A stretch of 64,000 bases of DNA from Shinella sp. H4-D48 (GTDB taxonomy: Bacteria > Pseudomonadota > Alphaproteobacteria > Rhizobiales > Rhizobiaceae): NCBI RefSeq assembly GCF_022637395.1, contig NZ_CP093337.1:1348001-1412000 (forward strand), read 5' to 3'. Numbering within the stretch: the stretch's first letter is position 1; each line of letters opens with the position of its first letter. Position numbers and translations under genes: made by a program. Below the pieces are notes generated by a model, which saw only the letters and a list, made by a program, of their open reading frames with translations, was not told where the DNA came from and ran no database searches. Positions 8,196-15,778 of this stretch are shown here, one piece after another.

Positions 8196-9061
8196 CAGAC
8201 AGCCCCCACGAACGGGAAAGCATCGTGGGTAACGCCGTCAAGCATCCGGCCCGACCGAGCCTTCCTCACCTTGCTGAAAATCTCGCCGCCGAACTGCTGG
8301 AAGAATTCAGGCTGCTTGCCGTAGGAAAGATAGTTCTCGGTGCCATCGGCCATAACCTGACCCCAAGCCAGCCATTCGCCGTTCTGCTTGTGGTGGTAAG
8401 CGGCGCCCGCGTCCGCAGCCTGATCGCGCAGACTGCGGAACCAATCCGGGTGCGTCGGACGAGATTTATGGCCGCCTTGGTCCGTCTCACCTCCGGTGAT
8501 TACCCAATCCGGCATAAGGCCCTTTGGAACAATAATGCCACTGATCAGCGGCTCGAATGACCCGAATGTGAAGAGCGGACGCAGTTCGATCTTTGCGACC
8601 TGCAAGGCCGGCAGGTTCTTGTCAGCACGGGGCTGGTCTTCGCACGTTGCTCCGAGAGCTGCGTTCGCCGGCAGTCCACCCGCTGCATCCGCCATCTTGA
8701 CGATGTTCTGTGGCCGCTTGGTCAGGAGCAGATAAACGAGGTTCGGCGTCTGCCGCATGACATCGAAGGCGCCGGCGCGCCACTGCGGATCGACCTGATT
8801 GTCGAAGATATCGGCAAGGCTTGCGCAGAACACGAAAGGCCGATCGCCGTCCTTCTCAGCCTGGCGCTGCCAGCGGAACGGGTCGTTCCACGTGTGCTTT
8901 CCAGTACGGATGCGCGGATGGTTGCCCCACTGCACCTTCCCATACCGCTTATCCATGAGAGCTTCGGCATAGCAGCCGTCGCAGGCCGGGGAGACCTTCG
9001 TGCAACCCATCCAAGGATTCCAAGTGTGGCGCGTCCATGAGATCGCCGAGTTCTCAGCCAT
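8195..9061 (-). CDS. DUF5131 family protein (phage Gp37/Gp68)
   Basis: The 288-residue protein begins with ISWTRHTWNPWMGCTKVSP and then C-x2-C (ACDGCYAE), the signature of the DUF5131 Gp37/Gp68 family. The three cysteines (C-x6-C-x2-C) suggest a metal or iron-sulfur cluster. The family is widespread in phages and plasmids with no proven reaction. It sits between HNH and NinB-like genes with 1-bp junctions. Confidence 0.88.
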   Translation of the reverse strand: MAENSAISWTRHTWNPWMGCTKVSPACDGCYAEALMDKRYGKVQWGNHPRIRTGKHTWNDPFRWQRQAEKDGDRPFVFCASLADIFDNQVDPQWRAGAFDVMRQTPNLVYLLLTKRPQNIVKMADAAGGLPANAALGATCEDQPRADKNLPALQVAKIELRPLFTFGSFEPLISGIIVPKGLMPDWVITGGETDQGGHKSRPTHPDWFRSLRDQAADAGAAYHHKQNGEWLAWGQVMADGTENYLSYGKQPEFFQQFGGEIFSKVRKARSGRMLDGVTHDAFPFVGAV

Positions 9062-9252
9062 CAGATTAACCCTTCCGTGATGCCGTCGAGCATGGCCGAC
9101 TGAGCCGGCGAGCGGTCGGGCTTGTGTCCGATCTCCTTGCGAAGCTGGTTGACCTTTATGTCAATGCGCAGCTTCGCCATGAGCGAGGACACCCGCATGT
9201 TGGGGTGCTTCTCGACCAGGGCGGCTAGCATGCGGCGCTGTTCTGGGCTCAT
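9061..9252 (-). CDS. Hypothetical small prophage protein
   Basis: The 63-residue protein (MSPEQRRMLAALVEKHPNM) is basic and probably helical. It may contain a short helix-turn-helix (RVSSLMAKLRIDIKVNQLRKEIG). It overlaps the NinB-like gene by 4 bp. No family is recognised. Confidence 0.65.
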   Translation of the reverse strand: MSPEQRRMLAALVEKHPNMRVSSLMAKLRIDIKVNQLRKEIGHKPDRSPAQSAMLDGITEGLI

Positions 9253-9707
9253 GCTGCCCTCCCGTACTTCCGGTCTTCCGGGTTCGTGAGAATGAGCCCC
9301 TGCTCGGAAAAATGACGATGGATGGCATTGAGGTAGTCGGTCTTCTGCCGCGTCGTCATGATCCGAGTGACGCCGAAATCGAACGGGACCATCATGAGCT
9401 TGAGCTTGTGCTCGTACGGAAGCGGCATGATCACGGCGTCATATTCGGCCTTGAACACGTCGTTCTCGTTCCGAAGGATCGGCACGCCGAAATGAAGCTT
9501 GCAGTAGCCGCGAACCTCTTCCGAGGTCTGGTCGACAAGCTGCGCCGATATCTCTAGGACCCATTTCCGCTGGAGGCTGTTCTGGTCGTTGGTGCGGTGC
9601 TTGCCGTCCGTGATGCTGGCCGTGAACGGAAGCTTCCTGTTTGCGATGAACTTGTAGAACTGCTCAAGGGCCTGTTCCGTGTCCACGATGCGGTTGTTGG
9701 TCGCCAT
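9249..9707 (-). CDS. NinB-like recombination protein
   Basis: The 152-residue protein contains HRTNDQNSLQRKWVLEIS and EVRGYCKLHFGVPIL, resembling the NinB (Orf) family, in which the R-S/T-N-x-Q-N segment leads the fold. NinB binds single-stranded DNA and helps phage recombination start without RecFOR. The ERF annealing protein and exonuclease lie immediately upstream, which supports the assignment. Confidence 0.7.
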   Translation of the reverse strand: MATNNRIVDTEQALEQFYKFIANRKLPFTASITDGKHRTNDQNSLQRKWVLEISAQLVDQTSEEVRGYCKLHFGVPILRNENDVFKAEYDAVIMPLPYEHKLKLMMVPFDFGVTRIMTTRQKTDYLNAIHRHFSEQGLILTNPEDRKYGRAA

Positions 9708-9711
9708 GGCA

Positions 9712-10407
9712 TCACCCCGCGTTCATCGGGTGATTGCGGAGATCGGAGTCGGTAATCCTGCCGGGCTTGTCGCCCGGGAAGTCGTCGGCGTCTTCGATCT
9801 CCTTCTTTTTGGCGGCGAACTTCCGGCGCGCGGCATCCCAATAGTCTTTCGACCAGCCGTCCCGTTCTGCGAGGCTGAACCAGATATCGAAGAGCCGCTT
9901 GACGTCGCCGGTTGTGTGAGCGTCAAGTAGATCCTTGTCGATTTCCTCAAGCTGGCGCTTCTGTTCCGCCGCCGTGACCTTCTTCTTATGCGGGTCTTCT
10001 TGGTTGTAGTTGACGCTCTCGTTGTCGGGATCGTCGCCGGTTTCAAGGCCGAGCGCTTTCAGCAGCGCATACTTCACCGCATAGGACATGGCCTTGCCCG
10101 GCCCCTTGTCCTGGGAGTCAATGCCATATCCGAAGGTTGGGACGTCAAAGTAGTCGGTCGGCTCATCGATGTTCACGAACCGGACAGTCAGCGAGCATTC
10201 GGCGCGATTGCCGTTGTGGACGTGCTCGCAGCGGACCGGGTAGTAGACGATACCGTGATTGAGAAGGACCGGGCGGACCTTGGCAGTCACCGCGTCGTGC
10301 GACACGATGGTGTAGTTCATGCCCTGCCTCTTCTCCTTTTGGATATAGTCGACATCGCCCATGGCGGCAGCGAGGCGCTGGTGAACGTTAAGGGTCGCGT
10401 CAGCCAT
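9712..10407 (-). CDS. ERF family single-strand annealing protein
   Basis: The 231-residue protein has the ERF core: NYTIVSHDAVTAKVRPVLLNHGIVYYP, then YFDVPTFGYGIDSQDKGPGKAMSYAVKYALLKALGLETG. ERF proteins anneal complementary single strands in phage homologous recombination. The C-terminal part is charged, as is usual. It overlaps the exonuclease gene by 1 bp, forming a recombination module with NinB-like and the later RusA. Confidence 0.92.
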   Translation of the reverse strand: MADATLNVHQRLAAAMGDVDYIQKEKRQGMNYTIVSHDAVTAKVRPVLLNHGIVYYPVRCEHVHNGNRAECSLTVRFVNIDEPTDYFDVPTFGYGIDSQDKGPGKAMSYAVKYALLKALGLETGDDPDNESVNYNQEDPHKKKVTAAEQKRQLEEIDKDLLDAHTTGDVKRLFDIWFSLAERDGWSKDYWDAARRKFAAKKKEIEDADDFPGDKPGRITDSDLRNHPMNAG

Positions 10408-11084
10408 TATGCGGCCTCCCCGAAAGCGGTCATCATCTTGCGATGGATCGCGCGGGTGCGCTCGATATCGTCACGGCAGTAGGATGCGATTTCCTTGTGC
10501 TTGCCCTCGGCAAACATCTTCCCGACCATGGAGCCGTCAACGTCACCCTTGCCGGCGATACCGAGAGCCTGACACAGATTATCCATGCTGATCGTGTCGC
10601 GGGCGCCGGCCCATGCCGTCATCGTGTCAAATACGGCGGCATCCCAAGGCTTCGGGTCTTTCGGAAGCCATGCCGGAACGCGGATGCCAAGAACCATGCA
10701 GCGCTGCCAGATGAAGCGGATATCGAAGCCGGTGATGAAGTGGCCGACGATCACCGGGAAGCGGTTGCCGATGACCTTGCCGGCTTCGTCGAAGAATGCC
10801 GAAATCATACTGGCTTCGCTGTCGGCGTTGATCGGCCACGAGATCGAGGTGGCAGGCGCGTCGTCAAAGGTGAACCCGACACAGCAAATCTGCCCGTAAG
10901 CCGCATTGAATGAGGTCTTGGCGACCGCCTCCTCGACCGCAGTGGCTTTTTGCTCGGCTTCCCATGCGGCGATCGTCTCGGCTTTCTTCATCGCGGCTGG
11001 CGGCTTCACGGTTGCCGCAATTGCCGCGCGCGCTTCTTCGGACTGGGCCGGTATGGTTTCGATGTCCAAGTACAGGTATGTCAT
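10407..11084 (-). CDS. DEDD-type 3'-5' exonuclease
   Basis: The 225-residue protein has the three exonuclease motifs: YLDIET (Asp/Glu), VGHFITGFDIRF (Asp) and YCRDDIERT (Tyr-x3-Asp, DEDDy type). It resembles the exonuclease domain of family-B polymerases standing alone. It probably trims 3' ends during recombination with the adjoining ERF protein. Confidence 0.9.
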   Translation of the reverse strand: MTYLYLDIETIPAQSEEARAAIAATVKPPAAMKKAETIAAWEAEQKATAVEEAVAKTSFNAAYGQICCVGFTFDDAPATSISWPINADSEASMISAFFDEAGKVIGNRFPVIVGHFITGFDIRFIWQRCMVLGIRVPAWLPKDPKPWDAAVFDTMTAWAGARDTISMDNLCQALGIAGKGDVDGSMVGKMFAEGKHKEIASYCRDDIERTRAIHRKMMTAFGEAA

Positions 11085-11287
11085 GCTGCGATCTCCTGTT
11101 CGATTTCGGGCGCGTACCAGCTGGCGCGCATCTCGTAGTCCTCGGCACGTTCAATGTGCCGGTCGTGTTCAGCGATGAGGTAGAAGCCGCGCGCCGTGTC
11201 GGCGGTCTTGGCTTCGTCAAGGCATTCGGCGGCGAGCTTGCGGGCAGCGTGGGCACCGGACATGAAGGTTTCGTAGGGGGATGACAT
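11081..11287 (-). CDS. Hypothetical small prophage protein
   Basis: The 68-residue protein (MSSPYETFMSGAHAARKLA) is helical and contains GFYLIAEHDRHIERAEDYEMRASWYAPEIE. No family is recognised. It overlaps the exonuclease gene by 4 bp and the next upstream gene by 1 bp. Confidence 0.7.
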   Translation of the reverse strand: MSSPYETFMSGAHAARKLAAECLDEAKTADTARGFYLIAEHDRHIERAEDYEMRASWYAPEIEQEIAA

Positions 11288-11550
11288 CAGACCCTCCCGG
11301 CGATTTCGTTGGCCCGCTCAACACGGGAGAAGCTTTGATCGGCGGCGATGAAGCCGACGACGAGAATGGTGATGATGACAACGAGGCCGGCGCAAAGGTC
11401 GCGTGCCGTGCCGTTGATGATCTGGCCGACGCCGGGGTTGTTCGTCCCGCGATAGGTGCCGAGATCAAGCGGGGCCTGAACCCTGCAGGAGACGCCAGAG
11501 GCGATGCAGGAGCATTCCAGGTGGGTGTGGAGGTCGCAACGGTTCATCAC
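11287..11550 (-). CDS. Small membrane protein of the prophage early operon
   Basis: The 87-residue protein has a Cys-rich N-terminus (NRCDLHTHLECSC) and one clear membrane segment (LCAGLVVIITILVVGFIA, about residues 52-69). Function is unknown. It is coupled by short overlaps to both neighbours. Confidence 0.65.
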   Translation of the reverse strand: MMNRCDLHTHLECSCIASGVSCRVQAPLDLGTYRGTNNPGVGQIINGTARDLCAGLVVIITILVVGFIAADQSFSRVERANEIAGRV

Positions 11551-12359
11551 AGCACCGCCATCTGCTCATCGGCCACGGGCTCATCCTGCGGCTCTGGGAA
11601 GAACTTGAGCAGTTCGGCGCGCCAGTAGTCGCGGCTTTCCGACCAGTGAGGACCAACGCTCTCGATTGAAATCGGGTCTCGGTGTTCCTTTACGCGCGTT
11701 TCAAGCTGTTCCGGCGTGGTGAGGTATTTCAAGCGTTCCGTAATGGCCTCTGCATCCAGAACGCCGGCCTCGCGAAGTTCCGAGAGGGCATCCATGTACC
11801 GGCGGTAGACCAGTTTGTAGTTGCCAAGCTCAACGGCTCTCCACCGGTCATGGTCGGAATAGGAGCGGGCGTTCTGCTCCAAGCCATTCAAGCGCCCGAT
11901 AGCGCGGTCGATGGCCTTGGCATGGATCTGCTTCTGAACCTTCGTCAGGAAGGAACGGCGGTCTGCGTCTGTAAACTCGGGAGAGGCGTAGCGCTCGGCC
12001 ATCTTCTCGACCAGAGCTTCACGCGCCTCGTCGTCGGCCATGATACCATCAGCCAGTTCGGCCGGCGTGATGCGTTCAAGGATGAAACCTACCAAGTCCT
12101 CAATAGGCAGCGTGATGGCGCCGTCGCTGACGGACATGTTCGGAAAGTACTTTCCTGGATCCGTGGAGGCGTAATACTTGCGCTTCGCGGTGACCTCGCC
12201 GTCTTCCCAGACGGTGATGTCGAACTCGTTCAGGGAGTGGACGGTGCCCTTGCGGCTCTTTGTGACCTTCCCGTCCTCAAGCTCGATTTCCATGTTGGTC
12301 TGCACCTCATGGTCAACCTTGAGCGTGGACGGCCGGTCGTTGTATCGGGTCAGGAACAT
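11547..12359 (-). CDS. Hypothetical prophage early protein
   Basis: The 270-residue protein has a beta-rich N-terminal half and a helical C-terminal half (RSFLTKVQKQIHAKAIDRAI, ALSELREAGVLDAEAITERL). No known domain is visible. It overlaps the upstream gene by 1 bp and the downstream one by 4 bp. Confidence 0.75.
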   Translation of the reverse strand: MFLTRYNDRPSTLKVDHEVQTNMEIELEDGKVTKSRKGTVHSLNEFDITVWEDGEVTAKRKYYASTDPGKYFPNMSVSDGAITLPIEDLVGFILERITPAELADGIMADDEAREALVEKMAERYASPEFTDADRRSFLTKVQKQIHAKAIDRAIGRLNGLEQNARSYSDHDRWRAVELGNYKLVYRRYMDALSELREAGVLDAEAITERLKYLTTPEQLETRVKEHRDPISIESVGPHWSESRDYWRAELLKFFPEPQDEPVADEQMAVL

Positions 12360-12694
12360 CAGTGTGCCTCCGCCATCTGCTCATCGCGGCGAACATCGAA
12401 CGCGCGATCCGGGTTGCCGCCAGAGCCGTCGGCCAGAGCCTCGGCGAACGCGAGCTGCGCCCGGGCGTCGTTCTCGAAGTGGTCCGCGATCAGCAGGAAG
12501 ATGTTCTTGTTCGTGGTCGTGAAGAACCGTTCCGAGCCGTAGCCGTTGCGGGTGAACCGCTTCCCGCCGATGACGATCTGCGAGACGTAGAACTCGCCGT
12601 CGCCGTCCTCGACAAAGGTCGCCGTGCCCGCCGCGAAGATGCCGGGGCAGAGCTCGAATTCATCGAAGTCGTATTCCATGCTGAATGCGGTCAT
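12359..12694 (-). CDS. Hypothetical prophage early protein
   Basis: The 111-residue protein begins MTAFSMEYDFDEFEL. I chose the ATG at 12694 because GAGGA lies 8 bases upstream. The ATG at 12700 has it only 2 bases away. The longer frame to 12805 runs antiphase to the next gene. No domain is recognised. Confidence 0.7.
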   Translation of the reverse strand: MTAFSMEYDFDEFELCPGIFAAGTATFVEDGDGEFYVSQIVIGGKRFTRNGYGSERFFTTTNKNIFLLIADHFENDARAQLAFAEALADGSGGNPDRAFDVRRDEQMAEAH

Positions 12695-12752
12695 TGCCAT
12701 TGTCCTCAAACTGCGACGGGACGCTCTCCCGTCTGGACGGAATTGGGTGGGG

Positions 12753-13076
12753 TTAGGCGGCGCGGTTAAGGTCGCGCGGCTTGTCTGGATTGACCTCGTA
12801 TTCATGGAATCCGGTGAGCTTCACGCTGTACGGCCGGTAATGTTCGGCGCTGCGGAGGTCGGCGAAACCGCAGTCGACAGCGGCGGCGTGCACGGCATGT
12901 TCGATCTTGTTGACGTGGAAAGCCTGCCAGTTCAGATCGACATTCGCCTTCTGCGATGCCTTGGGGCCTTCGGCGTGGAGCGCCTTATCCGAAAGCTTCT
13001 GCATCTTTCGACGCTCGTCGCGGAGGTTCTTCACCGCATTGAACAGTCGCTCTACGTCATCAAGCTGTGCAACCAT
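12753..13076 (-). CDS. Hypothetical prophage early protein
   Basis: The 107-residue protein (MVAQLDDVERLFNAVKNLRD) is helical and basic in its first half. The ATG at 13076 has AGGGG 8 bases upstream and is preferred to the ATG at 13085, which touches that element. No family is recognised. Confidence 0.7.
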   Translation of the reverse strand: MVAQLDDVERLFNAVKNLRDERRKMQKLSDKALHAEGPKASQKANVDLNWQAFHVNKIEHAVHAAAVDCGFADLRSAEHYRPYSVKLTGFHEYEVNPDKPRDLNRAA

Positions 13077-13187
13077 GTGCTTCATCCCCTGTGTTTCGAG
13101 AGCCCCAGCAGATCAGGCGGACCGTCTTGCGTGCCGGGGTAGATCCATTTCGATATCGCCTCGGCGGGGAGGCGATGCCGAAGGGGA

Positions 13188-13367
13188 TCAGGCGACCTTA
13201 GAGGAAACTGAGTGAAAGATTTCGCGGAGAAGCTTGACGGACTCGTCGTCGAGGTCGATCCGCTGGCCTTTGTCCGGATTGCGGAGAGTGAGCATCTCAT
13301 TATGCACGCCAACCGTGAGGGTTGCGTACCAGCCGTTACCAAGCGCTACGTTATGTCTGTCTGCCAT
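13188..13367 (-). CDS. Small first gene of the leftward early operon
   Basis: This 59-residue protein (MADRHNVALGNGWYATLTV, ending FHSVSSKVA) is too short for many gene callers. The ATG at 13367 has AAGGGAA directly upstream. It is the first frame after the operator-promoter region at 13414-13461, so it should be the promoter-proximal early gene. The content (LTLRNPDKGQRIDLDDESVKLL) looks like a genuine folded protein. Function is unknown. Confidence 0.65.
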   Translation of the reverse strand: MADRHNVALGNGWYATLTVGVHNEMLTLRNPDKGQRIDLDDESVKLLREIFHSVSSKVA

Positions 13368-13505
13368 TTCCCTTGCTCCTCATATTCCCGGTGTGTCGGG
13401 GTGATGAGGAAACAATATCACGCAGCGTGAAGTTTGTAAGCATAAAATTCACACTGCGTGAAGTTTATTTCCAGCCGTCACCAAACCTGCTAGAATCACC
13501 ACACG
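13368..13505. other. Early promoter leader and A+T-rich control DNA
   Basis: The stretch between the first leftward gene and the tandem terminators holds the two operators described at 13414-13461. No other gene is supported. Confidence 0.5.
13414..13461 (-). promoter_or_regulatory. Leftward early promoter with two repressor operators
   Basis: Palindromes TCACGCAGCGTGA (13418-13430) and TCACACTGCGTGA (13449-13461) lie 31 bp apart centre to centre. Read on the minus strand, the first is followed at once by a -10-like GATATT. The 18-of-20 match of this block to the rightward promoter at 15819-15838 points to one regulator at both promoters, most likely the XRE repressor encoded at 15470-15760. 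Transcription would start near 13407. Confidence 0.6.
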
Positions 13506-13575
13506 AAAAACCCGGCAGGATGGACCGGCCGGGCGAGGGGATGCAGGAACGAAAAAGCCCGCCGGAAGGGCGGGC
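13506..13575 (-). terminator. Tandem rho-independent terminators (minus strand)
   Basis: Two hairpins each end in five T on the minus strand. One has arms GCCCGCC/GGCGGGC (13557-13575) with T at 13552-13556. The other has arms CCCGGC/GCCGGG (13511-13533) with T at 13506-13510. They would stop leftward transcription before it enters the early promoter, and they fit the end of the candidate small RNA upstream. Confidence 0.65.
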
Positions 13576-13765
13576 GGGGGTGGCCTGTCTTCGGAAATTC
13601 AGTGAACGGTAAAGAAAACGTTATCGTGTGCCTTGAATAAGGCAGATCAACCACCGATATGATCCAAGATTTGCATCTGCGAATCAAAAATAGAGCGGCC
13701 CGGAAGGTGTGCAACCACCGTCCGGGCCTGAAGTACCAACCTTGCGGCAGGCTATGTGATCACAT
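13552..13765 (-). ncRNA. Candidate prophage small RNA
   Basis: No convincing coding frame exists here on either strand. On the minus strand a perfect TTGACA (complement of 13794-13799), 16 bases, and TACATG (complement of 13772-13777) could start a transcript near 13765. It would contain a strong hairpin with arms GGCCCGGA/TCCGGGCC (13697-13728) and end at the tandem terminators at 13575-13506. The -10 match is weak, so this is a prediction. Confidence 0.3.
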
Positions 13766-13845
13766 GACGTCCATGTATTCATTAATTTCCGGATGTCAAG
13801 AGTTGCTGGTCACCGCATAACGACATAACGAAAGGTTTATGTCTT

Positions 13846-14613
13846 ATGACGGAAATGAAAGTGATGCTTTTTAAGAAGACAAAGATCAGGGTGGATGAGA
13901 ACGGGCTGGTCTGCCTGAACGATATCCACAAGGCGGCTGGATTCTCGAAGAATCAGACCCCGTCCGACTGGATGAGGCTTCCCAACGCGCAAAAGGAGAT
14001 CGTCGCTCTTTTGTCAAAGATCACGGGAAAATCCCGTGGCTGGACGAAATCTGAAATGAAATCAGTCCATTACACGAAGAATGGCGTTGGCACTTGGGCT
14101 GATGAAAATCTCGCCCTGGGATATGCGACATATCTCTCCGCTGCGCTCGCCGTGGAAATTCGTGATGTTTTCCTTCGATTCAAAAAAGGTGACGAGACCC
14201 TTGTTGATGAGATTCGAGAGAACCAGGCCAAGCGTGAGGCAGTTCGCGACCAGCATCGCGAGATCGGCAAGAAGGTTCGTAAGGATTATACCGACACGCT
14301 GAAGGCGCGTGGTGTAACCAAGTGGTACGAATACGCCCACTGCACCAACGAGACCTACAAGCACCTTCTCGGCGGTACGGCAAAGGAACTACGTATCACT
14401 CGAAAGCTGGGTGCGAAAGCCAACGTTCGTGATCATATGTCTCTTGCGGAGTTGGCTTACACGATGGCCTCTGAGGCTTTGGCGGTTGAGCGTATTGAAG
14501 ACCAGAACGCCAATGGCTACGCGGAGTGCAAGACTGAGACGCGGATTGCGGCAACGACAATCCGGGGCGCTATTGATCATGATAGGCGCAACAGACAGCA
14601 GCGCTTGGTTTAG
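13846..14613 (+). CDS. KilA-N domain protein
   Basis: The 255-residue protein has an N-terminal KilA-N domain: GLVCLNDIHKAAGFSKNQ, PSDWMRL, then GVGTWADENLALGYATYLS (about residues 15-105). The domain binds DNA and is common in phage antirepressors and regulators. The C-terminal half is charged and helical (DEIRENQAKREAVRDQHREI). It stands alone between the early operon and the repressor, followed by its own terminator. An antirepressor role is plausible but unproven. Confidence 0.85.
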   Translation: MTEMKVMLFKKTKIRVDENGLVCLNDIHKAAGFSKNQTPSDWMRLPNAQKEIVALLSKITGKSRGWTKSEMKSVHYTKNGVGTWADENLALGYATYLSAALAVEIRDVFLRFKKGDETLVDEIRENQAKREAVRDQHREIGKKVRKDYTDTLKARGVTKWYEYAHCTNETYKHLLGGTAKELRITRKLGAKANVRDHMSLAELAYTMASEALAVERIEDQNANGYAECKTETRIAATTIRGAIDHDRRNRQQRLV

Positions 14614-14619
14614 GAGGTG

Positions 14620-14639
14620 CGGGGCTCCGGCCCCGTTTT
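14620..14639 (+). terminator. Rho-independent terminator after the KilA-N gene
   Basis: CGGGGC (14620-14625), loop TCCG, GCCCCG (14630-14635) followed by TTTT. It lies 7 bases after the stop codon of the KilA-N gene. Confidence 0.8.
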
Positions 14640-14642
14640 CTT

Positions 14643-14846
14643 TCAATGTGTCGTCCCCTTGCGTCTGGCAATGTACTCAGCGTTCAACAGGTCAACGAGG
14701 TCGTCGGCCTGCTCAATGTCGAGCCCGTCTTGTGGGATGCCGTTCACCTCGGCCGTCAGCCCCGTGAAGATATCGTAGACCGCCCACATGCCGGTGCCGT
14801 CCTCACGCATCGCATAGCGGTTGTTCGATTTCGGCTTTTCGGACAT
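14643..14846 (-). CDS. Hypothetical small prophage protein
   Basis: The 67-residue protein (MSEKPKSNNRYAMREDGTG) has GAGGAGAAGG just before its ATG at 14846. The frame continuing to 14897 lacks a better site. It contains MWAVYDIFTGLTAEVNG and a C-terminal helix. It is divergent from the gene at 15039, sharing the intergenic region with the LexA-type box. Function is unknown. Confidence 0.7.
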   Translation of the reverse strand: MSEKPKSNNRYAMREDGTGMWAVYDIFTGLTAEVNGIPQDGLDIEQADDLVDLLNAEYIARRKGTTH

Positions 14847-14973
14847 CGCCTTCTCCTCAGATGCCAATTTCACGATAGCGAGATTCCGCCGGCGCACAAG
14901 AAAAAGCGACTCCCATTACGTGCAATCGCAACATCTGGTAGCCGTTAACGAGTATGACTATTTTCCTAACTTT

Positions 14974-14988
14974 GTTCTTGTTCCGTTC
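14974..14988. promoter_or_regulatory. Candidate LexA (SOS) box
   Basis: GTTCTTGTTCCGTTC is an exact GTTC-N7-GTTC, the LexA operator of Alphaproteobacteria. It lies 50 bases before the gene at 15039 and between divergent genes beside the repressor. The eight fixed bases should occur about twice by chance in a window this long, so the position rather than the match alone gives it weight. Confidence 0.45.
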
Positions 14989-15038
14989 TCGTTTTCGAGT
15001 CATGCTAAGGGCATCCCAAAATCCCAAGGAGCATGAAC

Positions 15039-15290
15039 ATGGCAGAGTTTTTCGTGGTTCAATCCTTCTCCCCGGCCAAGCGCGGCGCGATGAAGCCGGA
15101 TATCCCGGTGCAGGCCACCAGCATCATGCATGCGAGGCGGATGGCCGAGCGCCTGGCGCTACAGAAGCCCATGGTCTTTGCGACCGTTACCGACGCCGAC
15201 CCTGAAGCTGGCGACTTCGGCGAGCCGCGCCTGATCTGCGCCTATGGCGATGATCTGCCCGAGGAAGTCAGCAATATGCAGCCGGTCTAG
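15039..15290 (+). CDS. Hypothetical small prophage protein, possibly SOS-controlled
   Basis: The 83-residue protein (MAEFFVVQSFSPAKRGAM) starts at 15039, where AAGGAG is 8 bases upstream. An ATG at 15033 almost touches that element. It contains QATSIMHARRMAERLALQK and an acidic C-terminus. It heads a two-gene unit with 15301-15570 and lies downstream of the LexA-type box. Function is unknown. Confidence 0.7.
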   Translation: MAEFFVVQSFSPAKRGAMKPDIPVQATSIMHARRMAERLALQKPMVFATVTDADPEAGDFGEPRLICAYGDDLPEEVSNMQPV

Positions 15291-15300
15291 GGAGAGGATC

Positions 15301-15570
15301 ATGGCAGATAACCTGAAGATGCAGGTAGATCCGCACGTCAAGCGGATGGCATGCCAAATTTACACGCAACTGCCAGAGGACAAGAGGGAGGCGCTTCAGG
15401 TTCTGCAATACGTCAGGCAGATAATTTTCTGTCTAGGGGAGGATTGGGAGGCCGTTGTGAAAACAGCGGCTATCCTGCCCTTTCAGCACGACCAGAAAGG
15501 TCCGGCAACTCGGCTGCGAGCCGTACCGGAAGCCCAGAGCGATCACCTAGATAAATCCAGTCTAGAGTAG
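15301..15570 (+). CDS. Hypothetical prophage protein overlapping the repressor gene antisense
   Basis: The 89-residue protein (MADNLKMQVDPHVKRMACQ) starts at 15301 after GGGAGAGG. Its last 100 bases run antisense through the 3' end of the repressor gene (15470-15760). The sequence (YTQLPEDKREALQVLQYVRQI) is helical. The convergent overlap may let this transcript interfere with repressor expression. Confidence 0.65.
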   Translation: MADNLKMQVDPHVKRMACQIYTQLPEDKREALQVLQYVRQIIFCLGEDWEAVVKTAAILPFQHDQKGPATRLRAVPEAQSDHLDKSSLE

Positions 15571-15760
15571 CGCCAGTTCGCGTCTGGATCGATATTGCTA
15601 CATCGATATCAGGGCGTCTGAGCCCCTTCAGATAATTGTTGAGAGCAGGTTGAGATACGCCGATCAAAGAGGCGAACTCAACCTGCTTTTTCTCGAGCGC
15701 TTTCATGAGCGCATCGAGGCGCATCGCGATATCCGCGTTTGATCTTCCACCATCAGCCAT
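15470..15760 (-). CDS. XRE-family phage repressor (C1-like)
   Basis: The 96-residue protein has a helix-turn-helix of the XRE type: LMKALEKKQVEFASLIGVSQPALNNYLKG (about residues 18-46), then RPDIDVAISI and LDWIYLGDRSGLPVRL, a pattern common in rhizobial phage regulators. It is transcribed away from the Cro-like gene, and its 5' region carries operator copies at 15779 and 15822. It lacks a peptidase domain, so induction is unlikely to be by RecA-driven self-cleavage. This fits control by an antirepressor. Confidence 0.8.
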   Translation of the reverse strand: MADGGRSNADIAMRLDALMKALEKKQVEFASLIGVSQPALNNYLKGLRRPDIDVAISIQTRTGATLDWIYLGDRSGLPVRLAAELPDLSGRAERAG

Positions 15761-15778
15761 CTGTATTTTCTGGCATAT

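Noticed and set aside
13082-13342. Minus-strand frame ending WIYPGTQDGPPDLLGL
   Set aside because: The last 25 residues look protein-like, but no start codon or ribosome-binding site exists downstream of the 59-aa gene it overlaps. It could be a relic, but the evidence is too thin.
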